Made by a program: the position numbers and the translations under genes. From assembly GCF_024586455.1 (NCBI RefSeq), contig NC_065921.1:29013135-29077134 (forward strand): DNA of 64,000 bases. Reading direction: 5' to 3'. Below are positions 45,181-57,639 of the stretch, piece by piece (within the stretch, counting starts at the first letter, position 1; each line of letters opens with the position of its first letter). Origin of the DNA: Bactrocera neohumeralis. Taxonomy: Eukaryota; Arthropoda; Insecta; Diptera; Tephritidae. Under the pieces are notes generated by a model, which had not been told where the DNA came from, searched no databases, and saw only the letters and a program-made list of their open reading frames with translations.

Positions 45181-45664
45181 AAGTTAAGACAAGTGTTAAA
45201 TCGTACCGCCGAGTTTCAGAAACCTGGCATAAAAAATACTGCTTATTGATAGTAAAATTTTCTTATCTCACTTTCAAAAAGTCTAAGCGATCCTCCTCAA
45301 AAATTTGATATCGCCACATATTTTTTTTCTTGAAAAAACAATTGCAATCTTTTTCCACTTGGCCTTATTAATAACTTGTAGACTTACCGTTTAAACTCTT
45401 AGTACTGTTGGGAGTCAAGCCAAATATTACCAGTGTTGCAGTTATTAGATACTTTCTATATGAATGTAGGAATTGACCTGCGTGTGGCGTTTCCATTTCG
45501 ACAAAATTGTGCAAAATTTTAATGTGGAAACAATTTTTCGTGATTCACCTTCTCTTAATTTAATGGAAACTCCGGGTGGACCTCGTTTTCTTCTCCGAAT
45601 TATTTGAGTATGAGCAGTGAACAAAAATCAGAACTCAGAAAAACAGAAATCCTGACAGTGTAAT

Positions 45665-46190
45665 TAATTTGACTGAGCTGAGCCGATTTTGTCATGTCCG
45701 TCTGACTGTGTGTACATACGCGAATTGTTCCCTAAGTTTTTGAGATAATGATATGAAATTTTACACATGTCCCCAAGAAGGTGGTCATTTGTAGGAATCG
45801 CTGATTTTGGACCACTATGTCATATGGCTGCCATACTATACAAACTGATCGGTTGAAAAGAATTCCTTGTATGGAAAACTTTTTTATATGACAAGATATC
45901 TTCACGAAATTCGGCATGACATATTATCTAAGCCAACATTATAATATGTGAAGAAATTTTTCAGATCTGATCACTATAGCATAGAGCTGTCATACAAACT
46001 GAACGATCTGATTGAATTGCTTGCATGCGAAACTTTTTTATTTGACAAAATATCTTCATGGAATTTGACATGAGTTATGGTCTAAATCTAAAATGCAATC
46101 TTCGAAGAATTGTTCAGATCGGATCACTATTAAATATACTTATGTATGTACATACTTACATATGTAGCTTTTACGTTTTTTGCTTGCTTT
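45665..46190 (+). repeat. hairpin-ended dispersed element
   Basis: It starts near GACTGAGCTGAGCCGATTTT and CATGTCCGTCTGACTGTGTG, then has three modules with (T/C)AGATC(T/G)GA(T/C)CACTATAGCAT and GCTG(C/T)CATAC blocks. The right end is lost in a TATGTA microsatellite near 46140. Confidence 0.8.
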
Positions 46191-46569
46191 ATACCTTAAC
46201 GATTGCCGATCCTAGCATATTCCAGGTGAAATGATGGGTCATCGATTCCTTTATATCTCATCGGTGGTTTTTGGAACTTTGCGTTTCGATTTTTTTTGCT
46301 GAGTTAGCAGATACCATGACTTTTCTGTGATAAATGTTGTGTTTTTCCTACTGCCGGGAACTTTCTGCGTATATTGGCTGAAAATCGACAGTTATCATGT
46401 AAAGAATTTCAGTTGATCTGTTAATTTTCTTTCGTTTTCGTAAGGATTAAGTAGCTTGAGCTATACTTTATGCTGAGAAAAAGAGAAAATCTCTTAAGTC
46501 GCGGTACCGGCGTGCGTAACTCTCTCTCTGCAACAAAAAGCGGTTTTTCATGCATTTTATTAATCATTT

Positions 46570-47130
46570 ATATAAGTATGTATGTATATCGGCATGTAAT
46601 TAGCGCTTAATTACATACATACCTAGGTATCTAAGTATGTATGTATATGCATGTACATATATTTAAATATGCATTTACCGCACATCAGATTTACATATGC
46701 ATTGCATATGTACATATGTGTGTGCATTTACATGAATGAGCAATGAGCTAATAATATTTGCATGAACATCTTAATGCCTTCTCCAATAAGGTTATTAAAA
46801 TGCACAATCCAACACTTTCCAATAACGACAAATGCACATGTTTGCATAAATAAATGAATATTTTTGTACGCATGTATATATGCATGTATGCGTGTATGTG
46901 CATACGCTCGCATTTATTTCTGTACACAAGTTTTCGCGCCATAACTGACTGCATTCCTTTTCGTGTTCGCTCAATTATATGCATATGAACATGCAGAAAT
47001 ACTTAAGATGCTTACAAACAAACAAATATGCATACTATACATATACATTCACATGTATACATATGTACTTACATAATATTTAATAAAGGCGTTTCAAATA
47101 TGTATGTATGTATGTACCTATGTAGAGCAA
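46570..47130. repeat. dense TATG/CATA microsatellite region
   Basis: Repeated TATGTATGTA, ACATACATA and GCATGTATATGC words cover much of the interval, including the palindromic TACATATGTAC. A (TATG) run occurs at 47099-47115. No coding signal. Confidence 0.8.
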
Positions 47131-47399
47131 TTTAATGACAGCAGCCATATTTATATAATTTTGTCATTCGTGAATTAATTCTGAATTATTATTGTGAGGG
47201 TTTGGTGTCAAATTCCAAAGCTTTGCCCACAATCGATCAATTTTTGAGGATGTTAACCTCAAATACAAAAGCAGAAAAGACTAATGAAGTACCACACCTT
47301 TGCGATATGAAAAAAAGCGATTCTCAGCGAGTTAGAAGCTGCTTAAGCCTAACAAATGTGACAGCAAAGGCAAAAAATCTAACTTCATACTATTTTTTT

Positions 47400-47445
47400 T
47401 TTTATATACATACATACATACATATATATGTAAGTATGTATGAAG
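47400..47445. repeat. poly-T then ACATACATA microsatellite
   Basis: A short T run is followed by (ACAT)n and TATGTAAGTATGTATG. Confidence 0.7.
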
Positions 47446-47504
47446 CTTCGACAGAATTTGCACTAAAATCGTGAACTTGGATATTTTTATGCGAAGTAGC
47501 CTTA

Positions 47505-47815
47505 ACGTCATATACGACGACATTGACATAGTTCAGCGAATTAAAAGACACCAGCGGCTAAGTTCTAGGAATGTTGTTCGGATGGAAGTATAAAATCCAG
47601 CTCTGAAAATATTCGACGCATTTGTTTTCGCCGGGGGAAGCAAGGAAGAGGAAGACCTCCACTCCGTTGGAAGGACCAAGTGGAGAAGGACCGGGCTTCG
47701 CTTGGAATATCCAATTGGCGCCACGTAGCGAAAAGAAGAAACGACTGGCGCGCTGTTGTTAACTCGGCTATAATCGCGTAAGCGGTTTCTACGCCAATTA
47801 AGAAGAAGAAGCCTT
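47505..47815 (+). mobile_element. RTE-like element, 3' end copy
   Basis: It starts with ACGACGACATTGACATAGTT, passes through CCGGGGGAAGCAAGGAAGAG and CTCCACTCCGTTGGAAGG, and ends with CGTAAGCGGTTTCTACGCCA and an AAGAAGAAGAAG tail. This is the best preserved of the four 3' ends in the window, but it is strongly 5'-truncated. Confidence 0.82.
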
Positions 47816-48324
47816 AACGTCAATTTCCGGTGGTACCTCAATTGATTTTACATTCGTTAAATTTCTCACCAACCTTTAAGTTCAGAATCCTATGAAAAAG
47901 TATAAAATCGCATTCCAAAAATTATTTGTTTTCGTAAAAGTAAGAAGATCGCTGTTTACCGTTTTTTATAGTAAGAGGAAGCCTCGAAAGTCGGAGTTCG
48001 GAACTTTAGGCTGCTAAACCCAAGTCAAACCACCGGTTAAGTATTATTACTCTTCTATTTTGGTTCCAAATACATACTATATAGTATATCGGGTCCAAAT
48101 ACATCAGCATTAATTGGTACAATATTATCGCTTATCACTTCAGAATTTCCAAAGTTCTTGGTTCTTTGCTGTCGTCTACCTGTTTCTAACGGTTATATTC
48201 CGAAAGAAAAGTCCAATACAATAGGAAGGTTGATGAAGTATTTAGAATAAGTCACAGCTAAAAATTCTTTGAATTTCGTCTCAACTTTCTAAAAGTTGAA
48301 ATAAAAAAAGATTAATTGCGTTAT

Positions 48325-48920
48325 CTCACGATGATCAGCTGACGAGCCATGTCCGTCTGTCTGTATATACGCGAACTAGTCCCTCGGTTTTTCAATCAAT
48401 CTGAAATTTTACAGCCTTCCTTTTCTCACCAAGAAGCCTGCCTTTTTGTGGAAACCGCCTCTATCGGACCACTATAGCATATAGCTACCATACAAACTGA
48501 ACGATCGGAATCAAGTGCTTGTATGGACAACTTTTTCATTTTTTACCAAATTTGGCAAGAGTTATTGTCAAAAAAAAGGTACTATCTCCGAAGAAACTGT
48601 TCGGATCTAGACACTATAGCATATACTTATGTAGCTGTCATACAAACTGAACGATGAAAATCCAGATCTTTTATTGCAGACTTTTTTATTTGAAAATATA
48701 TGTATGTATGTATCTTCGCGAAATTTGGCATGGATTATTTTCCAAAACAAGGGTAAAATTTTTTAAGATATTGTTCAGATCGGGCCACTATAGCATATAT
48801 GTATGTACATACATAGCTGCCACACAAACTAACCGTTCAAAATCAAATAATTTTAAAGAATCTTTGTATTTATGAAGGGTATTTTGCTTTGGTGCAACTG
48901 AAGTTAACGTTTGTTTTCTT
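48325..48920 (+). repeat. hairpin-ended dispersed element
   Basis: It begins CGATGATCAGCTGACGAGCC, with CATGTCCGTCTGTCTGTATA just after. Three modules with GGACCACTATAGCATATAGC follow. The end is GAAGGGTATTTTGCTTTGGT then GCAACTGAAGTTAACG. It is one of the most complete copies. Confidence 0.85.
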
Positions 48921-49129
48921 TTTATGATTCTATTGCCTATATACTTACATATACATTCATATTCATATGTACATACATACATACCTCGCAGTTTAGTCAG
49001 ACATTTAAACAATTTTTAATTATTTCCAAAAATTTTTAAAATCAAATGTTGTTTACATTTTCATCTTCCCGCTGTATTCTACTCACCGCAATTTCTAGAT
49101 TTTTGTGCATCGAGAAACAAATATGTACA

Positions 49130-49320
49130 TTCATACATACACAAGTTTCCACATTCCGATACATACATATATTTGCATATACTCATATGCAAGAAATTGC
49201 AACCGAATTGCGCCATAAATTTCTGCACCCACCAATCGGTGTCTCAATGCACTGTCGCATGTGGAATGCACATACATACATACATACATATATCGATCCA
49301 TAAGTCCATATATACATATC
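49130..49320. repeat. ACATACATA microsatellite pair
   Basis: Runs of ACATACATA lie at 49133-49142, 49162-49172 and 49270-49290. There is no gene in the flanking sequence. Confidence 0.6.
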
Positions 49321-49579
49321 ATTATATACAGTGTTTAAAAGACATCAAAATTCTAAAAATATGTAAATTCAATTAATATTTTCATCGCAAAAATCCGTTT
49401 ACAGTACCGAAGGTCTGAGCTATCAACTGAAACTTCAGGAAATCTTATAAGAAAATACCTACGAAATCAAATCACTCTTAATCTTGGCTGCTAATGGAAG
49501 AATATAATAATTTTCATCACAAATGTTCATTGTGATTTCCCCACTGTGGTTAGAAATCTCCATTTCGTACAATTTGATG

Positions 49580-50600
49580 ATGAGTGAAATTATTCAACAA
49601 AGAAGTTCCATTAAATTTTGTGTGCGGAATCAAATTTCAGGTGCCGAAATGTTCAGAATGTTGGAAAAGACCTTCGATGATACGTGTTAATCGCGATCAA
49701 GTGTTTTTGGTTGGTAAAAAGTATTCAAAGAGGGTCGAGAACGCGTTGACGACGAATCACGTCTAGAACGGCCATCAACATCAACTGATGATCAATATGT
49801 CAATAAAAAAATGGAATTGATGCTTGAGAATCGACGTGTAACAGTCAAAGATCTTACTGGCATGGTTGGAAAGTCAGTGGAAACTATTTTGAAAAATCAG
49901 TTGGACCTAAGAAAAGTGAAAGCACGATTGGTTCCAGAATCATTATAATTTTTCCATAAACAGCGTCGTGTAAACGTTTGCGAAACAATACTTTGTGCCT
50001 ACCAGGATGTCATGAAACATATTATTACATGAGTCTTAGATCCATGCTGACGACCCAGAAACAGACCATCAATCGGCCAAATATGGTGGCTAAGGTGAGC
50101 CGAAGGCTAAAAAAGTCAAGGTTATGTTGACATTTTTTTTCGATTATCGAGGTGTGGTGCACTCCGAAATCCTTTCGACCGGCCAAAATGTCCACAGGGA
50201 ATACTATTTGAGTGTTATGCGTCGTTTGCGCGAAGCTATTCACAAAAAGAGGCCGGAATTATGTACGGAAAACTCTTGATTTTTGCACCACGATAATGCA
50301 CCGTCGCATACTGCATTGATTCTTCGTGAGTTTTTCGCCATATTTTTAACCAATATCGTGTCGGAACAACGTATTCACCAGACTTAGCTCCATGTGACTT
50401 CTGGCTATTCAGCAAACTCAAACGACCGTTCAGGGAAGACCATTTTGAGTAAATTGAAGACATTAAACGTGAATCGCTACAACTGTTTTGAGGTTTGAAA
50501 AAACGTTGGCACAAATGTTTTGGGGCCTAGGCGGATTACTTTAAGAGGGATGACATAGATTTTGAAGAACAAATTAAGAATTTTGAAATTATGAACAAAG
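49580..50600 (+). mobile_element. mariner transposase relic, nearly full length but degenerate
   Basis: The plus strand follows a whole mariner transposase in order. The N-terminal HTH part is SIKFCVRNQISGAEMFRMLE. The linker is KEGRE(H/V)VDDESRLERPSTST, then RRVTVKDLTGMVGKSVETIL. A VMLTFFFDYRGVVH-like region follows around 50125, and YSPDLAPCDFWLFSKLKRPF is at about 50380. The C-terminal KRWHKCF is near 50500. Frameshifts and stops, including TAA near the former catalytic MHIITxDE region, make it non-functional. No clear terminal repeats were identified. Confidence 0.88.
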
Positions 50601-50754
50601 TCTTACTATTTTTTCGCTTATAGGAGTATATCCGAAGATAAGCGATATTCTGATTGCGTAGAAACGAGCTTCTAGGTGTAATTATTGGAAAATATTGGGT
50701 TATTGAAGGACTTGAAGGGCTTCGATCATTTTTTAAGAAGAAAGGCAGACTGAT

Positions 50755-51205
50755 TACTACTATATTGAGCAGGGTATAATAAGTTCAGCACGAAGTTTGT
50801 AACACTCAGAACGAAATGTCAGACACTCTATAAAAAATATACCTAAATGGTGGCAAGTTAAGTTCCTCATTTTTGAGATATCAATCTGAAATTTGGCACA
50901 CGTTCTTGTCTTCCCAGGAATCTGCTGATTTGTGGAAACCGCCGATATCGGACCACTATATCATATAGCTACCATACAAACTGAAGGACATGAATTAAGT
51001 GCTTGTATGAAAACCTTTTTCAATTTAGGAGATATCTTCACGAAATTTTCCATGTATTATTCTCCTGAGCAACGCCACAATTTACGCACAAATTATTCAG
51101 ATCGGATCACTATAGCATATACATAGCTGTCATAAAAACTGACCGCTCGACTTGTGAAGGGTATCGGAGCTTTGGTCCAACTGAAGTTTACAATTTTTTT
51201 CTTTT
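50755..51205 (+). repeat. hairpin-ended dispersed element
   Basis: It starts TTGAGCAGGGTATAATAAGT, then GCACGAAGTTTGTAACACTC. Two modules with GATCGGATCACTATAGCATA-type blocks follow, and it ends GAAGGGTATCGGAGCTTTGG then TCCAACTGAAGTTTAC. It lies immediately downstream of the 49.6-kb mariner relic. Confidence 0.83.
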
Positions 51206-52964
51206 TTTCGTATTGCCACATGATGTAAATATTAAAAAAGTTTGGTTATTGAAAGAAATCGTTTATTTTAATATCGAAGCTATGACTATTTGAGTGGAGA
51301 AGGGAGGCAGGGGTCCTGATAATAAATTTTAAAATGTTTACCTTGCTTGTTTTTCGTGTTTTTGTAAGCTCCTCCGTGCATTTGTTGCATATAAAAATTT
51401 GAATTGCACACTGCACTTGCCCTCATACATACATGTGTATTATGTACATACAAACGCACGTAAATAGGTGAATATGCAGTTGGTTGTATGCAAATGTCTG
51501 TCGACAAGCTCAAATGCAATACATAAGTACATACACACATACATTCATATGTATGTATACAGAATTTGTAAATTTTGAAAATACTGCTCCATTTCCCTCT
51601 TCCCGCTCGCTCCCACTTGCCACTACGACAGCTGTGGCCTATCTTTTCGACTTGTAGAACACAAACAAATTTTTGGCCAGAATTGAGAAAACTGATATGA
51701 CGCCGACTTTTGGTCGCAGCATTAATTTACACTCAGGGAAAATATACATGCAAACATGCATTTGTTTATTTGTTTGTATATATGTATGTATGTATGTATC
51801 TAGCAAGCTTCTCAGCCAGCGAATTCCAATGCACGACGTTCAACGTGTTCGCTCATTTCTCTTCGCCACAAAGCTGAATTTTCTTGGGATATGCTTACAA
51901 CAAATAAACACACAAACATGCATACATTAATTCTTATGTTTTTTACATGTGTGTGTGTGTGTTTATTACCTCGTTGCTTTTATTTATGAACTCCTCAAAG
52001 TGTTCTCTCCCTCTCTCTATCACGCTGTCAGCTAGTCGTTCAGGCCAACGATCGCGAGTCGCGACATCGTGTTGCAACGGGAATTGGAGCTAAATAACAA
52101 CAAGTTAATAGCAACAACAGCAATAAAAAAGCGCACACAAAACCCTTTTAAACAAATAAACACAGCACACGCATTCCAACTGCTAGAAATGCACGCGGCG
52201 TAGTCCGCAACGCATTTACATTTAATTGTATGTGCTTTGACACTTTTTCTCGCTGCAGCTACACGCTCAACGCATATTTATTGTGCATGCGAGTGTGTGT
52301 AGGTGCGTATGTTGTGCTGTCACTGCAGTTGTTTTGCCGATGTTACCAATAAATCGCTGCGTCTTAGTGCCTGCACACGAACAAACATATACGGGTAGAC
52401 TTAAGCATTACTTGGTAACTGGTCCGAAACTAGTCCATTTAGGACCATCGTGCAATTTTAGCAAAAGAACCATGTCTTTACGCTGAGACAGTATTCATCT
52501 TATTTTATCGATTAAATACCTTATTTTCATATTCAGGTAGCTCTTGCAATCAATCTACACACATACTTACGTTTATGTAAAAATGTAGATCTGTATTACG
52601 AAAGCTTTTTGTCGCCTAAAACAAATCAAATATGAGTATATACAACAACATCATACACACATACATACATACTTACATATGTATATTTATCATCTCTTAA
52701 CATCTTTGTTTCCTCCATATTTTAAAAACACCCTTTCTCACTTGGAGTTATTAACCCTTTGGCGCTGACTTTTTAGACGCATACATATTTCATTCTTATA
52801 TTTCATCAGTAATAAAGGTTTTTTATTTTAATAGAATGATGTGATGAGGTCTAGTTCATACACATGTATGTATGTATGTATTTACAGCGGTTGAAATTTG
52901 ATAGTTTTTTATTTAAGGAAATTTTGATCTTAATCGTGAATAATATTCTTTTTTTCGAAATCAT
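51206..52964. other. gene-free stretch with promoter-like block
   Basis: CATA and GT microsatellites lie at 51545-51560, 51777-51800 and 51946-51962. Between 52000 and 52400 the sequence becomes GC-richer and non-repetitive, and contains the Inr-DPE pair described separately. No coding exon is recognised. Confidence 0.45.
52028..52061 (+). promoter_or_regulatory. candidate Inr-DPE core promoter
   Basis: TCAGCT (Inr-like, one mismatch to TCAKTY) puts +1 at the A of 52030. AGTCG then occupies exactly +28 to +32 (52057-52061), a perfect match to the DPE consensus RGWYV. Downstream sequence (AACAACAAG, GCAACAACAGC words) has the look of a fly 5' UTR. No TATA box is present upstream. The gene it might drive is not identifiable. 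Confidence 0.35.
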
Positions 52965-54060
52965 TTAATCGATATTTAAATTAAACAAAATTTTTAGCGT
53001 GATAAATATTTTAATCTATAATTTTTTTTAACTAATCGCTTTGTAAATTTATCGATATTTTAAACATATCGATATTTTAAGTAACAATTTTTAAATCATC
53101 GTGTTTTGCTAATGATGATCAGTGTTTTGATCAAATCGATTTCCGAATTTATCGGTATTTTTAACAAATCGATATTTTAGGTATCGATTTTAAAATTGTC
53201 TTAGTTAATGAAAACTTCAAATGAGCAGAAATGCTTATTAAATTCGACAAAGCTAAATAAAAAACTAAAAAGTTCCTTAAATACAAATCACAGTCTAATC
53301 TAATTTAAAAAATTGAAAAGTAGATAAAATGCTTAATTTTTATTATAATAGAAAAACTATAAATGCGTTATCGATTAATATTGTTCAAATAATTTATATA
53401 TTTTCTATGCAATAATTGCAAACCAATTACTAGCAAAATTGTCTAACACTTTTCAATTTTTTCACCAATGAAATATCGATAAAAATTGTCAAGAAAATAC
53501 AAATTTTTTTCTTATAAAAAATCACCCATGAAATATCGATAAAAATTGTCCAGAAAATTTCGCTGTTTTAAAATACTGAATAAATTGAGAATGGTATGGA
53601 ATATCGATAAATTTGTGAGTCGAGAAAGAGTATCTTAATTCTTATCTTAAACTATGAAATGCCGTCGAAAAAAGAAAATTTGCTAACTGTAACAGTTAAA
53701 AAATATTAAATGATTATTGAAGAATTGAATTTTTGAAAAAATTTAAAATATCAATTGAAAGAAAAATAACCATTAATTTTAAAATGCAAAATACCAAAAA
53801 TAAAAACAAAAAATTATATAAAAAACATTTTGGAAAGCTTAAATATAGTTTTTTTTTGTTTAAAAATAACATTATAAATAAAAAAGAAAATAATTTAAAA
53901 ACTTAAAGATTCAAAAAAATAATTAAGTATCGATGAAAAGTTATCGAAAAAACGATCGCCAATAAAGCATATGCTGAAAAATAGAAAATAATTTAAAAAC
54001 TTAAAAATTAAAAAAAAAGTATCCATGACAAGTTATCGAAAAAATATCATACATACATAC
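52965..54060. repeat. AT-rich block with many ATCGAT/TATCGATA sites
   Basis: About a dozen TATCG or ATCGATA words occur in 1.1 kb (for example 52968, 53051, 53067, 53168, 53182, 53370, 53474, 53534, 53601 and 53938). The phrase ATGAAATATCGATAAAAATT is repeated at 53468 and 53528 (60-bp period). Otherwise the block is AT-rich low-complexity with no reading frame. Confidence 0.7.
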
Positions 54061-54359
54061 GTATATATACATACATATGTATGTGCCTTAAAATCTCGTT
54101 AAGGTAACAGCGGGAGGCTCCAAAGTGATCTTTATCTTTCTACACTGCAAGATCGTAACACACTCAAAATACTTCACCGCCGAGCCTTTTGTTTTTGACA
54201 AATTTTTAACACCCAAAAAATTACATTTCCCCCCTCCAACACGAGAAGTAAGTGGCGGTTTAATGTTTGGTCCAACCAAAACTGGTTTACACGCCTGTTC
54301 CTTGTCTGCATTTAGCATTTTTGTGTTTGTTATTTTTTTGTTTACACTTTGATTCCTTC

Positions 54360-54830
54360 TCAACGTCAACTATTTGTGCTTTACACTGCTTCGAGAGAGC
54401 TAGGAAGTCGATAAACACTCATACTGGCACCGTGCGCGTACCGTCAACGCGGCTGTTGGCCGGCCCACTCGTCGGCCTGCTGTTGCCGCCCACATTCCAA
54501 TCACCCCCAATGGCCCTACGGTTGAGACCTCGATGTGTCTGTCAGCGGTTGCGGCCGGTTCGGTTGTGGATTGTTGGCATACATGTTGTTTTTGCTTTAG
54601 TGTTGCTGTTGCTGGTGTCTACGCTGTTGGATGGATGTGAGGAGCGCCAGCTTGCCAGCTTGCTAGCCTGTCTTCCCGTCTGACTGATGATGGCATGCTT
54701 CGCTGCATTTTAAGTTCATTTTATTGTTAATGTTGCCGCTGACTCTGTGGCGTTGTTGCTGGTGCGAGTTCACTGCTGCTTCTATGTGCGTTATGTTCGC
54801 ATATGTATGTATATGTTTGTGTGTGTGCTT
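54360..54830. other. GC-rich non-repetitive island
   Basis: In a strongly AT-rich region this block is rich in GTTGCTGTTG, GGCCGG and CGTACCGTCAACGCGGC-type sequence and matches no other part of the window. A 138-codon plus frame (54267-54683) is open but has no recognised domain. It could be a noncoding or weakly coding exon or a promoter; on the minus strand it reads as CAACAGC-rich, UTR-like sequence. Confidence 0.35.
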
Positions 54831-55189
54831 GGCTAATGAATTGCTATTTTTGTTGCCCCGCTCGTTAGATTTGTTATAGCATTAGGGCGTATCGCGACGA
54901 CGCACAACCCTATACATATACATACTTCGGTTTGTGTGTGGCGATCGGTGGCGCTGGTGGCAACAGCTGCATCGGCTGCAATGTTTGTTGCTCCAGTGTG
55001 TAAATAATAAACTTAGAATAAGTTGGCTACAACATTTGCCCACCATCCATTATCGAATCGGCTATGGACTATGCCCGATCATATATACAGGCATTGTCAA
55101 ATAAATAGAAACGCTGTTTAGATTAAAACTTAGTTCAAAGCTTAAGTAATTATTTTCTAAAAAAGCTAAAATTTTAACTTTCGGTACAA

Positions 55190-55912
55190 GTATTGTGATC
55201 CATTTCGAGGTTCCCTATTTTTTTAAATTCTTTACAGAAAAAACACAAAAAAATAAAATTTAATGATGAAATAATGATTCATCATTCAAAAGAACAGTCG
55301 TTGGCATTGATTTTTTGAAGATTATCTCTTTCAAATATTCGCCGTGGCTATGTCTCAGATGGTCCATCCATTGAGTCAAATTTTCCATGACTCAAAATGC
55401 TCGTTCGAGCATTTCGACTGGTAACTGGCGAATGACACGCGTGATGTTTTGCTCCAAGGCCTGAATCGAGGGGGGAATGTCCGTATAGGACTAAGACTTT
55501 ACACATCCCCACAGGAAAAAGTCTAACGGTGTGTTATCACCCGATCTTGGTGGCCAATCGAACGTCCTAAAACGTGAAATTATCTGCCCACCGAAGTGTT
55601 CTCTCAATAAATTAATTGATTGGTGCGGGGTGTGGGAACTGGGGCCGTGTTGCTGAAACCAAATGCCACCAAGATCACGAGCTTCACTTTCAGGCATCAA
55701 ATAGTCGGTTATCATGACGCGATAACGGTCGCCATTGATGGTTACGTTCTCAACGGCATAATTTTTGAAGAAATATGGACCGATGATTCCCCCGGCTCAC
55801 AAACTACACCAAACCGATGTTTTTTTTATAATATGACAGCTTGTCACGGCTCACGCGTGATCTGTCGAAAAAAGGTTTATTGAAAAAAGTGCCTATATTT
55901 GGATCACCCAGT
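55190..55912 (-). mobile_element. IS630/mariner-superfamily transposase relic, copy B
   Basis: The minus strand encodes VMITDYLMPESEARDLGG, IWFQQHGPSSHTPHQSIN (second catalytic Asp changed to His) and RSGDNTPLDFFLWGCVKS, then C-terminal blocks in shifted frames. The outer ends read TTGTGATCCATTTCGAGG near 55193 and TTTGGATCACCCAGTATA near 55899. A GTGATCC word in inverted orientation at the two ends suggests terminal inverted repeats. It is related to copies A and C. Confidence 0.82.
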
Positions 55913-56040
55913 ATATACTATGCTAGTCTCATATCGGCGGTTCTGACCAAGGAAAAGGACGCATGCAAAATTTCAGTTCGATATCTCAAAAACTTCGGAC
56001 TAGCTCGTATATGTACCGCCAGACATTGCTAAATCGTCTT
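55913..56040 (-). repeat. hairpin-ended dispersed element, 5' fragment
   Basis: The minus strand reads ATACGAGCTAGTCC, AGTTTTTGAGATATCGAACT and GAACCGCCGATATGAG, matching the start of the element. It directly abuts transposase copy B, as if one inserted into or beside the other. Confidence 0.65.
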
Positions 56041-56764
56041 AGCTCCTCAATCTTAGCGTTTACATACATATACACCTATACGTGATATAGTCTCTGCTTA
56101 ACCATGCTCAAAGTGGACAATTCTCTTCAGATATCACATGGTATTTCTTTCATTGTACCTTCGATATACATACATATATACCTTATGGATAGAGATTGGT
56201 TTGCTTGGTTGAAAAGTCTTGAAAACCCCAGACTTTTTCCATCCTTCCTGCCCAAGGTCTCTTAAGTTGGAGCATTGGGGACCATAAAATGTATCCCCCC
56301 TCATGCGACTGAAAGCTGAGGATTCGCATAGATAATGTTGGAGCGTCATTATCCTCTGCGTATGCTCTGAATTCCATCGAAACCATTTTTTCCCATTTTC
56401 TGAAGGTGGGATCTTAAAGGTCGTTACTCTGCGATGACCTCTACAATGTTGATAAGTTCTCTTTTGTATAGAAGTTGACGGTTTTAGGTTTGTCCATTAC
56501 ACTACCCGAAAGTACTTTTGTGGCATGCCCTGTGTTGCTTGTATTTCGAGACTTGGGTGTTGTTCTAGGATCCATTGCTTCAAACTTGAAGGAGCTGAAC
56601 GGTCTGGAGCAGGCGAAATGTGTTTCCAGCTGCCTCCGAGCAGGCTAGCTCATATGCCTTTTCGTTTTCTTCTATTCGATTATGGTAGCTGATATTAACC
56701 GGGTTAACTGCTGTGTAGATATTACTGTTCTTTCAGAATATACTTTGGGTGCATAAATATTTTT

Positions 56765-57485
56765 TTCTTCCTTATTGGCGTAGACACCGCTAACGGGGTA
56801 TAGGCGAGCTTAGAACAGCGCGCCAGTCGTTCTTCCTTTTCACTGTTTTTCGCCAATTGGCGATTCCAAGTATAGCCAGGTCTCTCTCTACCTGATCTTT
56901 CCAATGGACTGGAGGTCTTTCTCTTCATCTGCTTTCACCGGCGGGTACTGCGTCAAATACTCTCAGAGCTGAAGTGTTTTTATTCATTCGGATGACATGA
57001 CCTTGCCAGCGTAACCGCTATCTCTTAATTCGCTGAACTATGTCAATGTCGTCGTATATATCGAACAGCTCATCGTGCCATCGACTGCGGTATTCACCGT
57101 TTCCAATGCGCAAATGACCATAAAACTTCCGCAGAACCTTTCTCTCGAAAACTCGTAACACCGACTCATCAGATGTTGTCCTTGTCCATGGGTCCATATA
57201 GCAGCACACGGATGATGAGTGACTTATCTTTGGAGGATGGTGCCATGTATAGAAGTTCACGCAAGTGAGGAAAGTTCTCTGAGCGTCATTCACTTGGTAG
57301 TGGCCAGAAACGATTCTTTTACATATGGCTCAACGACTTCCGGTTTTAGATCAAGGATTTTACCCATACTCTGGGTAGCCAAAAAACATCAGTTTGAAGG
57401 CGAGCTAAAGCGAGAAGGCGAATCTTTCTTCGCAGAGTTGTGTGCTGGGTTTGAGACTCGTCATGTCCCCAATGAAAAGGAAATT
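56765..57485 (-). mobile_element. RTE-like element, long 3' end copy
   Basis: On the minus strand it begins CATTGGGGACATGACGAG near 57479, carries the C-terminal protein blocks RVFERKVLRKFYGHLRIGNG, then EYRSRWHDELF and DDIDIVQRIKR, then the HWKDQVERDLAILGI stretch, and ends near 56765 at CGGTGTCTACGCCAATAAGG. It is the longest of the four 3' copies and shows what was deleted from the 34-kb copy. Confidence 0.85.
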
Positions 57486-57639
57486 TGAACATTGGTTTTC
57501 GGTTCATAATTGCTGAAAGCCATTTCGTTGCTTTTATATTAATTTCCACGCATTCTTGGTTCCCAACGCTTACATAACCTTCTCGTGTCGCAATGTCAAG
57601 AAAAATTATTTTCTTCCGCCTCCATTTGATTAGTTGATC

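Noticed and set aside
54267..54683. 138-codon frame with Leu-rich segments suggesting a membrane protein
   Set aside because: No homology is recognised, codon pattern follows GTTGCTG-type composition, and no start or splice context supports it; kept only as a GC-rich island.
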